Counted from the first letter of the stretch, positions 8,209 through 17,178 are shown. The stretch is 64,000 bases of DNA from Bdellovibrionales bacterium CG12_big_fil_rev_8_21_14_0_65_38_15 (GCA_002787775.1 PCUW01000003.1:1663-65662), one strand, 5' to 3'. Notes: generated from the sequence alone by a model not told the origin. Made by a program: numbers and translations.

Positions 8209-9309
8209 ATGGCCGGTACCTACTATGGCGACTACTTAAATCTTAATCAACTTTTGTCGAGTCAAAATCCATTAAGTAAAAAAAATGGAAATGAATCTCA
8301 TGATGAAACTTTGTTTATTATTGTTCACCAAGTTTATGAGCTTTGGTTTAAACAGATTCTTCATGAACTTGTCTCAATTCGAGATGTTTTTACTTCAGAT
8401 AATATTGAAGAGAGATCCCTTCACAGTGTTAATGAAAGGCTTGAGCGAATTATTAAGATTCAAAAGCTGTTAGTCGATCAGCTGCCCGTTATGGAAACAA
8501 TGACTCCAATGGATTTTTTAGAGTTTAGAGATTTATTGGTTCCAGCTTCTGGCTTTCAAAGTATTCAGTTTAGACAAATTGAAGTTTTGATGGGTCTGCC
8601 AACTGGTAAGCGTGGAAAGGTTGATCGCAGTTACTTCATGGGTCGATTAAGTGAAAAAGATCAAGCCGTATTAAATGAAGTTGAAAGCCAGGCTTCTTTA
8701 TTTGATGGTCTTGAGAAGTGGTTGGAGCGAATCCCATTTACCAAAGAAAAGAATTTTGATTTTTGGAATAGCTATAAAGTTACAGTTGAAGAGATGCTTC
8801 AAAATGAAGAAAACATACTCTTAAAAAACCTAGCGACATTACCTGAGATTGCTAAAGAAGCTCAAATTGAAGGACTGGAATCAACTAAGAAAACTTTTGC
8901 CAGTCTGTTTGACCCAAAACAATTTGAAAAGCTCACTAAAGCAGGCAAAAGAAGATTGTCACAAAAAGCGACGCTAAATGCTTTGTTTATTTTGCTCTAT
9001 CGTGATGAGCCTATTCTTCACCAACCTTACAGGCTCCTAAACCTACTAATGGATATTGATGAGAATTTTACGAGCTGGCGTCAAAGACATGCCATCATGG
9101 CGCAGAGAATGCTTGGAACAAAAGTTGGAACTGGTGGATCATCTGGACATGAGTATTTAAAAATGGCAGCAGAAAAAAATCGTGTTTATCTCGATCTTTT
9201 TAATCTTTCTACTTTTTTAATTCCTAGATCAAAACTTCCCATCTTACCTAAAGAGCTTAAGAAACAGCTTAACTTTTATATTGCTGAAGAGAATACAAGT
9301 GAGCTTTAA
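8209..9309 (+). CDS. kynA: tryptophan 2,3-dioxygenase
   Basis: The enzyme uses haem and O2 to open the indole ring of L-tryptophan, giving N-formylkynurenine. The 366-residue protein has the family opening YGDYLNLNQLL, the substrate and haem pocket HQVYELWFKQILHEL, and the haem-proximal region WRQRHAIMAQRML followed by the substrate-binding loop GTGGSSG. It is about 70 residues longer than the compact bacterial enzymes, mostly in the middle and C-terminal parts. Start ATG follows GGAGAATTC. The next gene overlaps its end, so the pair is an operon for tryptophan breakdown or for NAD synthesis through kynurenine. Confidence 0.95.
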   Translation: MAGTYYGDYLNLNQLLSSQNPLSKKNGNESHDETLFIIVHQVYELWFKQILHELVSIRDVFTSDNIEERSLHSVNERLERIIKIQKLLVDQLPVMETMTPMDFLEFRDLLVPASGFQSIQFRQIEVLMGLPTGKRGKVDRSYFMGRLSEKDQAVLNEVESQASLFDGLEKWLERIPFTKEKNFDFWNSYKVTVEEMLQNEENILLKNLATLPEIAKEAQIEGLESTKKTFASLFDPKQFEKLTKAGKRRLSQKATLNALFILLYRDEPILHQPYRLLNLLMDIDENFTSWRQRHAIMAQRMLGTKVGTGGSSGHEYLKMAAEKNRVYLDLFNLSTFLIPRSKLPILPKELKKQLNFYIAEENTSEL

Positions 9310-10456
9310 AAAATATTATCAACATTTTTTAAAAGCACACGGCGATGTCCTTCATATGGCCTGTCATTCACATCATTTTTGGCCTGATGTCACAAGACAA
9401 GCGACTTTAGATTATTGGGATGACTCTGCTAAACATTCAGACCAAAAATGGGGAATTATTTTTGGTGAGAAGATACCAAAACTGCAAAGTCATATCGCTA
9501 AAACACTCAAGATTGATAAAGCTGAAAATATTGTCTTTGCTCCCAACACTCATGATTTACTGATTAGACTTTTATCCACTCTCCCAACCAAGAGAAAACC
9601 TAGAATTTTAACAACAGATGGGGAGTTTCATAGCTTTTCAAGACAAATTAATAAACTTGTTGAGGAAGACTTAATTGAAATCACAAAGGTTTCGTCCTTT
9701 CCAAGTAATTCGTTTTGGTCTTCGTTTGAAGACGCTTTAAATGAGAAAAATTTTGATATGATTTTTATCAGCCAAATTTTTTATAATTCAGGAACATCCA
9801 TTGATGATTTGGAGAGAATTGTTAAGCTAGCTGATAAGCATGGGAAAATTATTATTGATGGGTATCATAGTTATTTTACTCGCCCATTGGACTTGTCAAA
9901 AATTCAAAATAAGATTTACTTCATGTCTGGTCACTATAAATATGCTCAAGGCGGTGAAGGGCTCTGCTTCATGACTTGTCCCGATGATGGAGCTAACCCA
10001 GTCATTACTGGATGGTTCGCTGAGTTTGAAGCCCTCTCGAGTAAAACGGGAGAAGTCACTTATCCAACCCACGCAGGAAGATATTTGGGATCGACCATGG
10101 ACTTTACTCCGCTATATCGATCTTTAAGTGTTTATGATTTATTTGAAAAAGAAGGGATTACACTAGATGTGATTCGCTCACATATTCTTAAACTTCAAAA
10201 GAAATTTTTAGAAATTATCAAAGAAGTAAATCATACTGAAATTAATGAAAAATCTCTTATTCAAGATGAATCTCAAGAAAGAGGACAATTTCTTGCTTTT
10301 AAGCTCGAGTCGACCCAAGCTTGCCAGGACCTAGAGCAAGGTCTTAGATCGATCGGTATTCTCACTGATTCAAGAGCTAATATTTTGCGTTTTGGTTTTT
10401 CTCTTTATCAAGACGAATTAGATTTTGAAAGATTAAGGCGTATTAAAGATCTTTAA
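9299..10456 (+). CDS. kynureninase-like PLP enzyme (class V aminotransferase fold)
   Basis: This 385-residue fold-type I PLP enzyme has the cofactor Asp region IIIDGYHSYF and the Schiff-base Lys in GHYKYAQGGEG (about residue 214). Kynureninase cleaves kynurenine to anthranilate, or 3-hydroxykynurenine to 3-hydroxyanthranilate. Overlap with the tryptophan dioxygenase gene makes that the most likely role, but the sequence is diverged, and a cysteine-desulfurase-like or other class V activity cannot be excluded. Start is taken as GTG at 9299 behind GAAGAGA; TTG at 9281 is possible. The 3' end overlaps the convergent DUF420 gene by 24 bases. No formamidase gene is nearby. Confidence 0.78.
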   Translation: MSFKKYYQHFLKAHGDVLHMACHSHHFWPDVTRQATLDYWDDSAKHSDQKWGIIFGEKIPKLQSHIAKTLKIDKAENIVFAPNTHDLLIRLLSTLPTKRKPRILTTDGEFHSFSRQINKLVEEDLIEITKVSSFPSNSFWSSFEDALNEKNFDMIFISQIFYNSGTSIDDLERIVKLADKHGKIIIDGYHSYFTRPLDLSKIQNKIYFMSGHYKYAQGGEGLCFMTCPDDGANPVITGWFAEFEALSSKTGEVTYPTHAGRYLGSTMDFTPLYRSLSVYDLFEKEGITLDVIRSHILKLQKKFLEIIKEVNHTEINEKSLIQDESQERGQFLAFKLESTQACQDLEQGLRSIGILTDSRANILRFGFSLYQDELDFERLRRIKDL

Positions 10457-10975
10457 GAAAACATAAATTAAAACACCAGTGACAGAAACATAAAGCCAGA
10501 TTGGAAATGTTTTTCTAGCGATCCACTTATGCTTTTCATGATTACGTCTGCCAGCATGATAAAGAGTTGTAAAAACCATTGGCACAAGTGGAATTGATAA
10601 AACAATATGGCTTATTAAGATAAAGAAATAGGTTGGTCTTATTATTCCTTCAGCTAGAAACTTCGTATCACCTTGAAAGTGATGATAAGTAATATAACTT
10701 ATGAGAAACAATCCTGATGAACAGGTCGCACTTATCATCAACTTTATATGTCTAGAGACTTTGCGCTCTTTAATGGCTTTATAACCCAGAACTAAAAACA
10801 CAGTTGTTATAGCATTGAAGATTGAGTTTAAAGCAGGAAGCCATGTCGCCCAGTGAGCATGTTCGGCCGGCGATTCTTTCCAATAAATGAGCCAAACAAG
10901 AAATGCCAAAACCACAGCACTTAAAAGACCAATAACGGTATAAGCTTTTTTATCTTGAGAATTATTCAGACTCAC
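10433..10975 (-). CDS. DUF420/CtaM-like membrane protein, cytochrome oxidase assembly
   Basis: This roughly 180-residue protein has about five membrane helices and the DUF420 pattern: LPALNSIFNAITTVFLVLG, a TYHHF patch, an SHIVLSIPLVPMVF helix, and NHEKHKWIARKTFPIWLYVS near the end. DUF420 includes CtaM, needed for haem-copper oxidase maturation in Gram-positive bacteria. It is the last gene of the bc/oxidase operon and overlaps the upstream stop. The start is uncertain: GTG at 10975 is used, TTG at 10987 is the alternative, and neither has a clear ribosome site. Its 3' end overlaps the convergent kynureninase gene. Confidence 0.85.
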   Translation of the reverse strand: MSLNNSQDKKAYTVIGLLSAVVLAFLVWLIYWKESPAEHAHWATWLPALNSIFNAITTVFLVLGYKAIKERKVSRHIKLMISATCSSGLFLISYITYHHFQGDTKFLAEGIIRPTYFFILISHIVLSIPLVPMVFTTLYHAGRRNHEKHKWIARKTFPIWLYVSVTGVLIYVFLKIFNTP

Positions 10976-11180
10976 TATCGGCCGCAATACTTGGATTTCT
11001 GTTTTTGATAATCGTTCGATAAATAATGAAAAAAGGAATATAAGTCAGGGCGATAAATCCCATCAAGATATAAACAAGATATTGATCTTCTGGGCGAGTT
11101 TTAGAACCAGCACACATAGGACAAGCAAAAGCTTGCCCCATTAAAAACATTGAAAATAGTACTGCTAAAATTTTACTCAT
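10962..11180 (-). CDS. small exported/membrane protein with CPMC motif, oxidase operon
   Basis: The 72-residue product has an N-terminal signal-like helix ending QAFA, then at once the Cys pair motif CPMCAGSKTRPEDQ, a second helix (YILMGFIALTYIPFFIIY) and a short acidic tail. The ATG overlaps the TGA of the subunit III gene (ATGA), so it is translationally coupled. If the first helix is cleaved, the Cys pair would be at the mature N terminus on the periplasmic side. A CXXC next to oxidase genes suggests a role in metal or thiol handling during oxidase assembly; this is inference and I do not know the family by name. Confidence 0.8.
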   Translation of the reverse strand: MSKILAVLFSMFLMGQAFACPMCAGSKTRPEDQYLVYILMGFIALTYIPFFIIYRTIIKNRNPSIAADSESE

Positions 11181-11794
11181 ATTAAATAGACGAAAGTGAA
11201 AACAAGGATCCAAACTAGATCAACAAAGTGCCAAAATAATCCAGCAACTTCTAACTGATCATAGTCTCCGCCATCAAAGCGACCACGTTGAGCTAAGACA
11301 TACATATAAATAAGATAAAGTGTTCCTGTTAATACGTGTAGTCCGTGAAATCCTGTAATTGCAAAGAATGTTGAAGAGAATAAGTTTTCACCGTGAGCAT
11401 AAGTCGAAAGTGTCATCCCCATTTCATGCATTAGGTGAGAATACTCATAAACTTGAAGTCCAAGGAAGGTAGCGCCACCAAGAATAGTAACCAACAACCA
11501 ATTAAGCATTTGTTTTCTTTGAAGTCTTTTTGCTGCATCAATAGACATAACCATTGAAACAGAAGAGCAGATCAAAAGAAATGTCATTAAGCCTGAAAGC
11601 TCAACACCACCAAGTGCTTCAACCGGATTTGGCCAAGGACGAGTTGATCTTAAAATGCCATAAGCAATCAAAAGACCTGAAAAGGACATTGCATCTGTTG
11701 TGAGGAAGATCCACATGCCAACTTTCGTTGGACTGGCTTTTCCAAATTGTGGATCAACAGGGTAATCATGCATTGCTGGTGCTTTTGCGCTCAT
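11177..11794 (-). CDS. cytochrome c oxidase subunit III (second copy)
   Basis: This 205-residue, five-helix member of the haem-copper oxidase subunit III family includes GMWIFLTTDAMSFSGLLIAY, ITGFHGLHVLTGTLYLIYM (the signature GxHxxHV-type region) and a C-terminal helix ending FWHFVDLVWILVFTFVYL. It matches the canonical caa3-type subunit III better than the copy beside coxA. It is embedded in the cytochrome bc operon, two bases after the octahaem cytochrome gene, with GGAGA before its ATG. It may be the true partner of CoxA/CoxB or may link the bc complex and oxidase in a supercomplex; the sequence does not decide. Confidence 0.92.
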   Translation of the reverse strand: MSAKAPAMHDYPVDPQFGKASPTKVGMWIFLTTDAMSFSGLLIAYGILRSTRPWPNPVEALGGVELSGLMTFLLICSSVSMVMSIDAAKRLQRKQMLNWLLVTILGGATFLGLQVYEYSHLMHEMGMTLSTYAHGENLFSSTFFAITGFHGLHVLTGTLYLIYMYVLAQRGRFDGGDYDQLEVAGLFWHFVDLVWILVFTFVYLI

Positions 11795-11796
11795 TA

Positions 11797-14619
11797 TTAT
11801 CTCCTCATAGGTGAGCGAATTTCTTCTTCACCAATCTCCAAGATGTATTTTACTAATGCTTTAACTTGTTTATTTGCATCACCACCAAGAATCCCTTCTT
11901 CAAGAGACTCTCCGCCTTCCCAAAATGATGGCATGACAGTTCCTGGCATAAACTCTTGTGGATTATGAAGCCAAGCTTCAATCCAATCTGGGCGAAGACG
12001 AGGCTTAGCCTTATAAAGATTTGGCGCAGAAGCTTGATCTTTTGTAAATCCAGTCGCGTGACATGACGTACAGGCAAGGGCCTCAAAAAGTTTTAGAGCT
12101 GCGGCTCTTTCACCTGGCTCCCATTCAACTTTTGCATCATTAGCAACGAAAGTTGGTTGAGACGCTTTGGCTTGGAATCCAGTTACAATTTTGTTTTTCT
12201 CTTCAGTAGAAAGATTAAACGAAGGCATTCTGACTTTTAACCAAGGACGAATAGGTTTTACGTTTCCAAGGAAATGATAAAGCCAATCAGATTGAACTCT
12301 AAAGCCTTCACGGTTTAATTGAGGTGGGCCTTCATTGGCATCATCATACATCTTAACAATATTACCGCCCCATCCATCAATGCTATGACAGCCGACGCAG
12401 CTATATTTATTAACAACTTTCATTCCTTCGTTTGCCAGTTTTTCTTGAGCATTTAAACGCTTCACACCTTTAAGTGGAACTTCATCTGAAACTTGTCCAA
12501 GAATTGCTAAAGTCATCGACTCTGCTTCTTTTTCAGTCATATAGAAATTTGGCATTCTTGTAAGGTCTTTAAATGGCTTATCTAGTCCACCGTCCCAACG
12601 ACGTGGATTAATCAAGTGAGCCTTAATCCATCCATCTCTTGAATGTTCGATATCATGCTGTTGGTTAAATCCAAATTGGGTCAGTGGTTTTGATCCTTCT
12701 TTAGTTAGTTCTGGACCAATGCCTTGGCGACCATCAAAGCCTTCAATACTGTGACAAGAGTAACAGCCATATTTACCGACTGAGCGATAACCTAATTCTA
12801 GAGTTCTTTCACGATCACTCATTGCTGCAACTTTTTGCTCAGCAACTTCCAAAGTGTCAAAGGCCGCAAAGTATTCAACAAGTAGTTCGTCTCTTAAGTC
12901 TTCATTAAGTGTCTCAAACTTAAGTTTATCAAACTTAGTATTTCTCATTGATAAAAGATAAGCTGCGATATCGTTAGCTTCTTTATCAGTAAGTCTAAGA
13001 GAAGGCATAATCGTATCTTCTTGGTAGTGAGATGGTTTAATTAACCAAGATACTAACCAATCAGGACTCTTAACTTTTGAGCCGGTTCCAGTTAAGTAAG
13101 GACCTGCATAGGCACCAACTTTTTTAGATTCAGCGTCCCAACCTTCAACACCGTGACAGCCCATACAGCCGACTTCTTTAATAAGCTCTTTGCCTTTTTC
13201 TGCATTTCCACCTTGGTACTTAGCAAAAGGCTTATAACCTTCAGCTTTATCCCAAATGTATTCAGCCATCGCGTTTACTTCTACAATATTTTTTTCCATG
13301 AACTCAGGCTTAGAGTTATTTGACTGGGCAAAAAACGCTGGCATTTTTGCATGCTGATTAAAGCCTTTTGGACTCCACACCCAGTTTTTAAAGAATTCTT
13401 TCGTTATTTTAGAAGAGATCTTTTGAAGACTCGGTCCTGGCATTCTTTTATGTTCCCAGCCTTCTATTTTATGGCATGCATAACAGCCATACTCTTCCAT
13501 TTTTTCCCAACCTGCATTTAGCTTATTAGCTCCAGGAAGATGTTCTACACCCTGGTGACATTTCACGCATGATGCTTCAGTGTGCTGAAGTTTAAACATT
13601 GGTTGTGGAATTTTATGTGGTTCATGCCAGTTATATTTTTCAATCCATTCAGCTTTTTGCTCTTCATTTTGTGGAATGTGGGCCGCTGAATTGAAATCGT
13701 GAACACGGTGACCTTCACCACCATGACATGATGTACATCCAAATTGCTTCATTGGGTGTTTTGAGTCCGTCGCAACCATCAGCTCTAAATTTGGGTGAGT
13801 TTTATGTGGATTTGGTTGATCTTCATAACCAGTTTGATCAATAAATGTGTGACAAGTGATACAGCGATCAACTTTCGGTACCGATACAAAGTAACGATCA
13901 TCAGTCACATTATTAATAACGATCTGTTGAATTTTTAAAGTTGGATCCAAGAAATCTAAGAAAGGTGCGTTTCTTATAGCAAAAACTGGAGTTACATTTG
14001 TTTTTGCCAAGGACAGTTTAAGTAAATCTAAAGTTCTTGTTGTTTCTTCAATTGATTTTTCTGCTTGAAGTTTTTCTGCCTGAAGCGAATCTAATAATTT
14101 AGTTTTTTCCTTCATCGTGCTTTCAAGCATTTTCATTCTATCTCTTGAAAGCTCAAAATCCTTTTTGAAATTTCTAAGAGTCTTCAATAGAGATTGAGCA
14201 TTAGCATCGCCATGAGAGTTAGCTATTTCATATTTAAAAGTTGTAGCAGAAACCATCGAGTTCAATCGTCCATTAACAATTGTTTCTTGCTTGATATCTC
14301 TCTCGATTGCTTTCATTTCTGCTTGGACTTTAGAGATTTGATCAACTCTGCCTTCAGCGTCTTTTTGACCCTGGGCAAGCTGAGACTCAAGAGCTGAAAG
14401 TTTCTCTTGATCGATATTCTTTTTAGCTTCTTCTACTTTTTCTTTAAGTTTGCTTTGGCGAATTTGTAATGCCTCAAGCTGAACAGCTTTCCATGGACGA
14501 ATATAATCGTCTAAGAATACCCAAAAAGTAGTGATAAGCAGACCAATAGATAAGATCGCAAAGACCTTATTCAGTTTGGACATGTCGTAGGCCATTCCTG
14601 GCTCTTGCTTCTTTGACAT
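11797..14619 (-). CDS. membrane-anchored octahaem cytochrome c with coiled coil
   Basis: The 940-residue protein has one N-terminal helix (about residues 18-36), a long heptad-rich coiled coil (about 45-205), then a haem-rich periplasmic region. Eight CXXCH motifs are visible near residues 253 (CITCH), 294 (CTSCH), 350 (CVKCH), 378 (CYACH), 484 (CMGCH), 618 (CYSCH), 739 (CVGCH) and 849 (CTSCH). Several lie in repeated class I-like cytochrome domains of the form CxxCHxxEGW...GPxL...MPxF. It directly follows the split cytochrome b genes, where cytochrome c1 would be, so it probably takes electrons from the Rieske protein and passes them to the oxidase. That role is inferred from position. Confidence 0.92.
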   Translation of the reverse strand: MSKKQEPGMAYDMSKLNKVFAILSIGLLITTFWVFLDDYIRPWKAVQLEALQIRQSKLKEKVEEAKKNIDQEKLSALESQLAQGQKDAEGRVDQISKVQAEMKAIERDIKQETIVNGRLNSMVSATTFKYEIANSHGDANAQSLLKTLRNFKKDFELSRDRMKMLESTMKEKTKLLDSLQAEKLQAEKSIEETTRTLDLLKLSLAKTNVTPVFAIRNAPFLDFLDPTLKIQQIVINNVTDDRYFVSVPKVDRCITCHTFIDQTGYEDQPNPHKTHPNLELMVATDSKHPMKQFGCTSCHGGEGHRVHDFNSAAHIPQNEEQKAEWIEKYNWHEPHKIPQPMFKLQHTEASCVKCHQGVEHLPGANKLNAGWEKMEEYGCYACHKIEGWEHKRMPGPSLQKISSKITKEFFKNWVWSPKGFNQHAKMPAFFAQSNNSKPEFMEKNIVEVNAMAEYIWDKAEGYKPFAKYQGGNAEKGKELIKEVGCMGCHGVEGWDAESKKVGAYAGPYLTGTGSKVKSPDWLVSWLIKPSHYQEDTIMPSLRLTDKEANDIAAYLLSMRNTKFDKLKFETLNEDLRDELLVEYFAAFDTLEVAEQKVAAMSDRERTLELGYRSVGKYGCYSCHSIEGFDGRQGIGPELTKEGSKPLTQFGFNQQHDIEHSRDGWIKAHLINPRRWDGGLDKPFKDLTRMPNFYMTEKEAESMTLAILGQVSDEVPLKGVKRLNAQEKLANEGMKVVNKYSCVGCHSIDGWGGNIVKMYDDANEGPPQLNREGFRVQSDWLYHFLGNVKPIRPWLKVRMPSFNLSTEEKNKIVTGFQAKASQPTFVANDAKVEWEPGERAAALKLFEALACTSCHATGFTKDQASAPNLYKAKPRLRPDWIEAWLHNPQEFMPGTVMPSFWEGGESLEEGILGGDANKQVKALVKYILEIGEEEIRSPMRR

Positions 14620-14653
14620 CTCTATTTCCTTCTAACGGGGCACGGTAACAGTT

Positions 14654-15730
14654 TTATAAGTTAAGTTCGATTTCGGGTAACGCAACAATATATTTCAAAC
14701 TAAATAGCCAACGAAGAACCATTTTAATCGGCAAGCTTCCCATAGAAATCACCAGGAAGATTACAATGTAGTAGCGCATCGTCCCTACTTTCTCGAGTAG
14801 GTCTTTACCAAACTTTGTTTTAAGCGAGATAAACGGCAAGCCAATTAAGTAAGCAAAGGTAAGTGCAATCCCCAATGCTTCCCTAACAAAAATATTTTTG
14901 GGCATCGATGTGTTTAGCCACTTCAGCCATAAAAACTCTGAAAGGTTTACGTTGTACTCAGCCACAACTTTATGGAAGTCCCAGTATTCGAATGGTCCGT
15001 AGAACGTCCAGTTTGGTCCTCGAAGAAATGTTCCAACAATAATGAGGTAAATCCAAAGAACAAGCCAGCCGTAAAGAAAGCCAGTAATGGCAAACTTTCT
15101 GTCTTGGAAACAGTAGTAACCATTACCTTTAGGATTCGTATCTAAGTATGGAATGGCAATCAAGCCAACAACGATAAGACCAGGAAGAACAACACCGGCC
15201 ATCCATGGATCGAAATAAACAAGCATTTCTTGAAGTCCTAAGAAATACCAAGGAGCTTTTGCTGGGTTTGGTGCCCAAGTTGGGTTAGCTGGTTCTTCAA
15301 GCGGCGCTTTAAAGATAATCGCCCAAACAACCAAGAATATCGTCCCAGCTATAATAGCAAACAACTCAGTGTAAACAAGATTAGGCCATGCCCAAACTTT
15401 TTCTCTGTTTTCAGGAAGAGCTTCAACGGGCTCTAGGCCTTGTTCAAGTCTTTTGTCGTTTTCTGCTGCTTTATAAAGTGGAAACCACGTTAAAAAAACA
15501 ATCAATATTACAAGAATGTTAATTGGAATATTGTCAGGCCATAAAATAATTTTAATAAACTGAGGATCTGCTAAAAACCACACCGTCACAGGTACTGAAA
15601 TCGCTAGAAAAATCCACGCAAATTTCTTCGTTCCAACAACTCGGTACCATTTAATCATTGCAAAAAATAACAATGAAAAAATCGGAAACGAAAAAATTGG
15701 ATCGGCAATGATATTAATAAAATGCTTCAT
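14654..15730 (-). CDS. cytochrome b C-terminal part (subunit IV-like) of bc complex
   Basis: This 358-residue polytopic protein corresponds to the C-terminal half of cytochrome b (subunit IV of b6f-type split complexes) with extra helices at both ends. The quinol-oxidation-site segment is recognisable as PAKAPWYFLGLQEMLVYFDPW; at the place of the usual PEWY/PDWY it reads APWY, so the acidic residue is absent. Further helices follow (GVVLPGLIVVGLIAIPYLD and others). It lies 23 bases after the cytochrome b N-terminal gene and 34 bases before the octahaem cytochrome gene, in one operon. Confidence 0.9.
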   Translation of the reverse strand: MKHFINIIADPIFSFPIFSLLFFAMIKWYRVVGTKKFAWIFLAISVPVTVWFLADPQFIKIILWPDNIPINILVILIVFLTWFPLYKAAENDKRLEQGLEPVEALPENREKVWAWPNLVYTELFAIIAGTIFLVVWAIIFKAPLEEPANPTWAPNPAKAPWYFLGLQEMLVYFDPWMAGVVLPGLIVVGLIAIPYLDTNPKGNGYYCFQDRKFAITGFLYGWLVLWIYLIIVGTFLRGPNWTFYGPFEYWDFHKVVAEYNVNLSEFLWLKWLNTSMPKNIFVREALGIALTFAYLIGLPFISLKTKFGKDLLEKVGTMRYYIVIFLVISMGSLPIKMVLRWLFSLKYIVALPEIELNL

Positions 15731-15753
15731 AGCCCTTTACCTAAATCCTTATC

Positions 15754-16536
15754 TTAAAGTGGAGCTGAAATTCCACCATCTTTACGTACACGCCAAAAGT
15801 GAACAGCGATCAAAACGCCAACGACTAAAGGAATAAATACGCAGTGGAGAATATAAAAACGTAAAAGCGCTGGCTCACCAACAAAACGACCCGCTAATAA
15901 TTGGAAGCGAACATCGTTTTTATCTGAAACCATCACGAAGTCACCAATTTGAGCAAGGGCAGCTCCTGGACCACCGTGTCCGGCAAAAGGAGTTGCTTTC
16001 GCCATGTTTGATCCAACGGTAATCGCCCAAATAGCTAGCTGATCCCATGGAAGAAGATAGCCTGTGAACGATAGAAGCATTGTTAAAACAAGAAGAATAA
16101 CACCAACGCCCCAGTTAAATTCACGAGGTGGTTTATATGAACCAGTCATAAAGACTCGGTACATATGCAGCCACACGGTAATAACCATGGCGTGAGCACC
16201 CCATCTGTGAATTTCGCGCATTATTCCTAGAGGCACGTGTTCACGTAGAGCGATAATATCATTGAAAGCATATTCTGCTGTTGGACGATAATAGAACATC
16301 AACAAAACGCCAGTAACTGTGAGCGCTAAGAAAATGAAAAATGTTAATCCACCCATACACCAAGTGTAACCAAGCTGAACGCCTGACTTCTTAAGCTTAA
16401 TTGGGTGAAGATGTAGGAATACGTTACCAGCAACTACAGCTGCACGGTTACGTGAATTGTTTGGTGGGCCATGGCGGAAAATTGATTTCCATACCTGTGT
16501 ATCCCTTACCTTATCGGCTAAACCTTTTGCAGACAT
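15754..16536 (-). CDS. cytochrome b N-terminal part (b6-like) of bc complex
   Basis: The 260-residue protein has four core helices and the bis-His haem b ligands: His residues in [20 protein letters not shown], and the late pair in [21 protein letters not shown] spaced 14 apart. The quinol-site segment [20 protein letters not shown] is well conserved. It separates from the subunit IV part as in b6f complexes rather than forming one long cytochrome b. It starts at an ATG behind GGAGACTAAGGC, 11 bases after the Rieske gene. Function: quinol oxidation and transmembrane electron transfer in the inner membrane. Confidence 0.97.
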   Translation of the reverse strand: MSAKGLADKVRDTQVWKSIFRHGPPNNSRNRAAVVAGNVFLHLHPIKLKKSGVQLGYTWCMGGLTFFIFLALTVTGVLLMFYYRPTAEYAFNDIIALREHVPLGIMREIHRWGAHAMVITVWLHMYRVFMTGSYKPPREFNWGVGVILLVLTMLLSFTGYLLPWDQLAIWAITVGSNMAKATPFAGHGGPGAALAQIGDFVMVSDKNDVRFQLLAGRFVGEPALLRFYILHCVFIPLVVGVLIAVHFWRVRKDGGISAPL

Positions 16537-16547
16537 GCCTTAGTCTC

Positions 16548-17042
16548 CTAAACTGAAATGAACGAGTTAGGGTTATTCCACTCACCTTTTTCGTAGCGAT
16601 AAACTTTTGTTTTATCGACACGGATTTTACCTTCAGGAGTGAGTGAAACTTTATATCTTTCTAGTGGACGAGGGGCTGGACCCTCAAAGTTAATTCCACT
16701 CATATAATAACCAGATCCGTGACAAGGACATTTGAACTTCTTTTCTGCCGGCATCCAACTTGGAATACAACCTAAGTGAGTACAGATATTTGAAAGTGCA
16801 AAAAGTTTTCCATCCTGCTTAACCATCCAAACACCGAAACCATTTTTGTAGCGTTCATCTACACCGGCTTCAAATTCAGAAGGCCCACCTGCTAGAAACT
16901 CCATCTCTGGTTCAAAGTTTACGTTTGGATAACTAAACCTAAACGCAAGACTAAGAAGGCCTGCAGTAGCTGCAGTAAATGCAACCCAACCTACAGTTAG
17001 GAAACTAAAAAATTCACGTCGATTCAATTGCTGTTTGGCCAT
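16548..17042 (-). CDS. Rieske iron-sulfur protein of the bc complex
   Basis: The 164-residue protein has one N-terminal membrane anchor preceded by NRREFFSFL, a twin-arginine-like patch that fits Tat export of a folded 2Fe-2S protein. The cluster-binding boxes are intact: CTHLGC (residues about 87-92) and CPCHGSGY, followed by the family motif GPAPRPLERY. It is first in the bc operon, with a candidate promoter about 60 bases upstream. It shuttles electrons from quinol at cytochrome b to the c-type cytochrome. Confidence 0.98.
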   Translation of the reverse strand: MAKQQLNRREFFSFLTVGWVAFTAATAGLLSLAFRFSYPNVNFEPEMEFLAGGPSEFEAGVDERYKNGFGVWMVKQDGKLFALSNICTHLGCIPSWMPAEKKFKCPCHGSGYYMSGINFEGPAPRPLERYKVSLTPEGKIRVDKTKVYRYEKGEWNNPNSFISV

Positions 17043-17077
17043 GAAAGCACACCTATTGCGAGCAAATTAAAAAAATA

Positions 17078-17128
17078 CTGTCGAAATTCGAACAGTTCAT
17101 ATCATAAACGCCTAAAATTCTTAAGCAA
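17078..17128 (-). promoter_or_regulatory. Candidate promoter and dyad upstream of the bc operon
   Basis: On the minus strand TTGCTT (17128-17123), a 16-base spacer and TATGAT (17106-17101) resemble a sigma-70 promoter. About at the predicted start lies an imperfect inverted repeat (17078-17095) with halves CTGTCGAA and CTGTTCGAA, a possible operator. It separates the bc operon from the HEAT-repeat gene upstream. Confidence 0.4.
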
Positions 17129-17178
17129 GATTTGCTCAGAAAATGTATAAAAATGAGTAGTTAGATTATGCTTACCAT

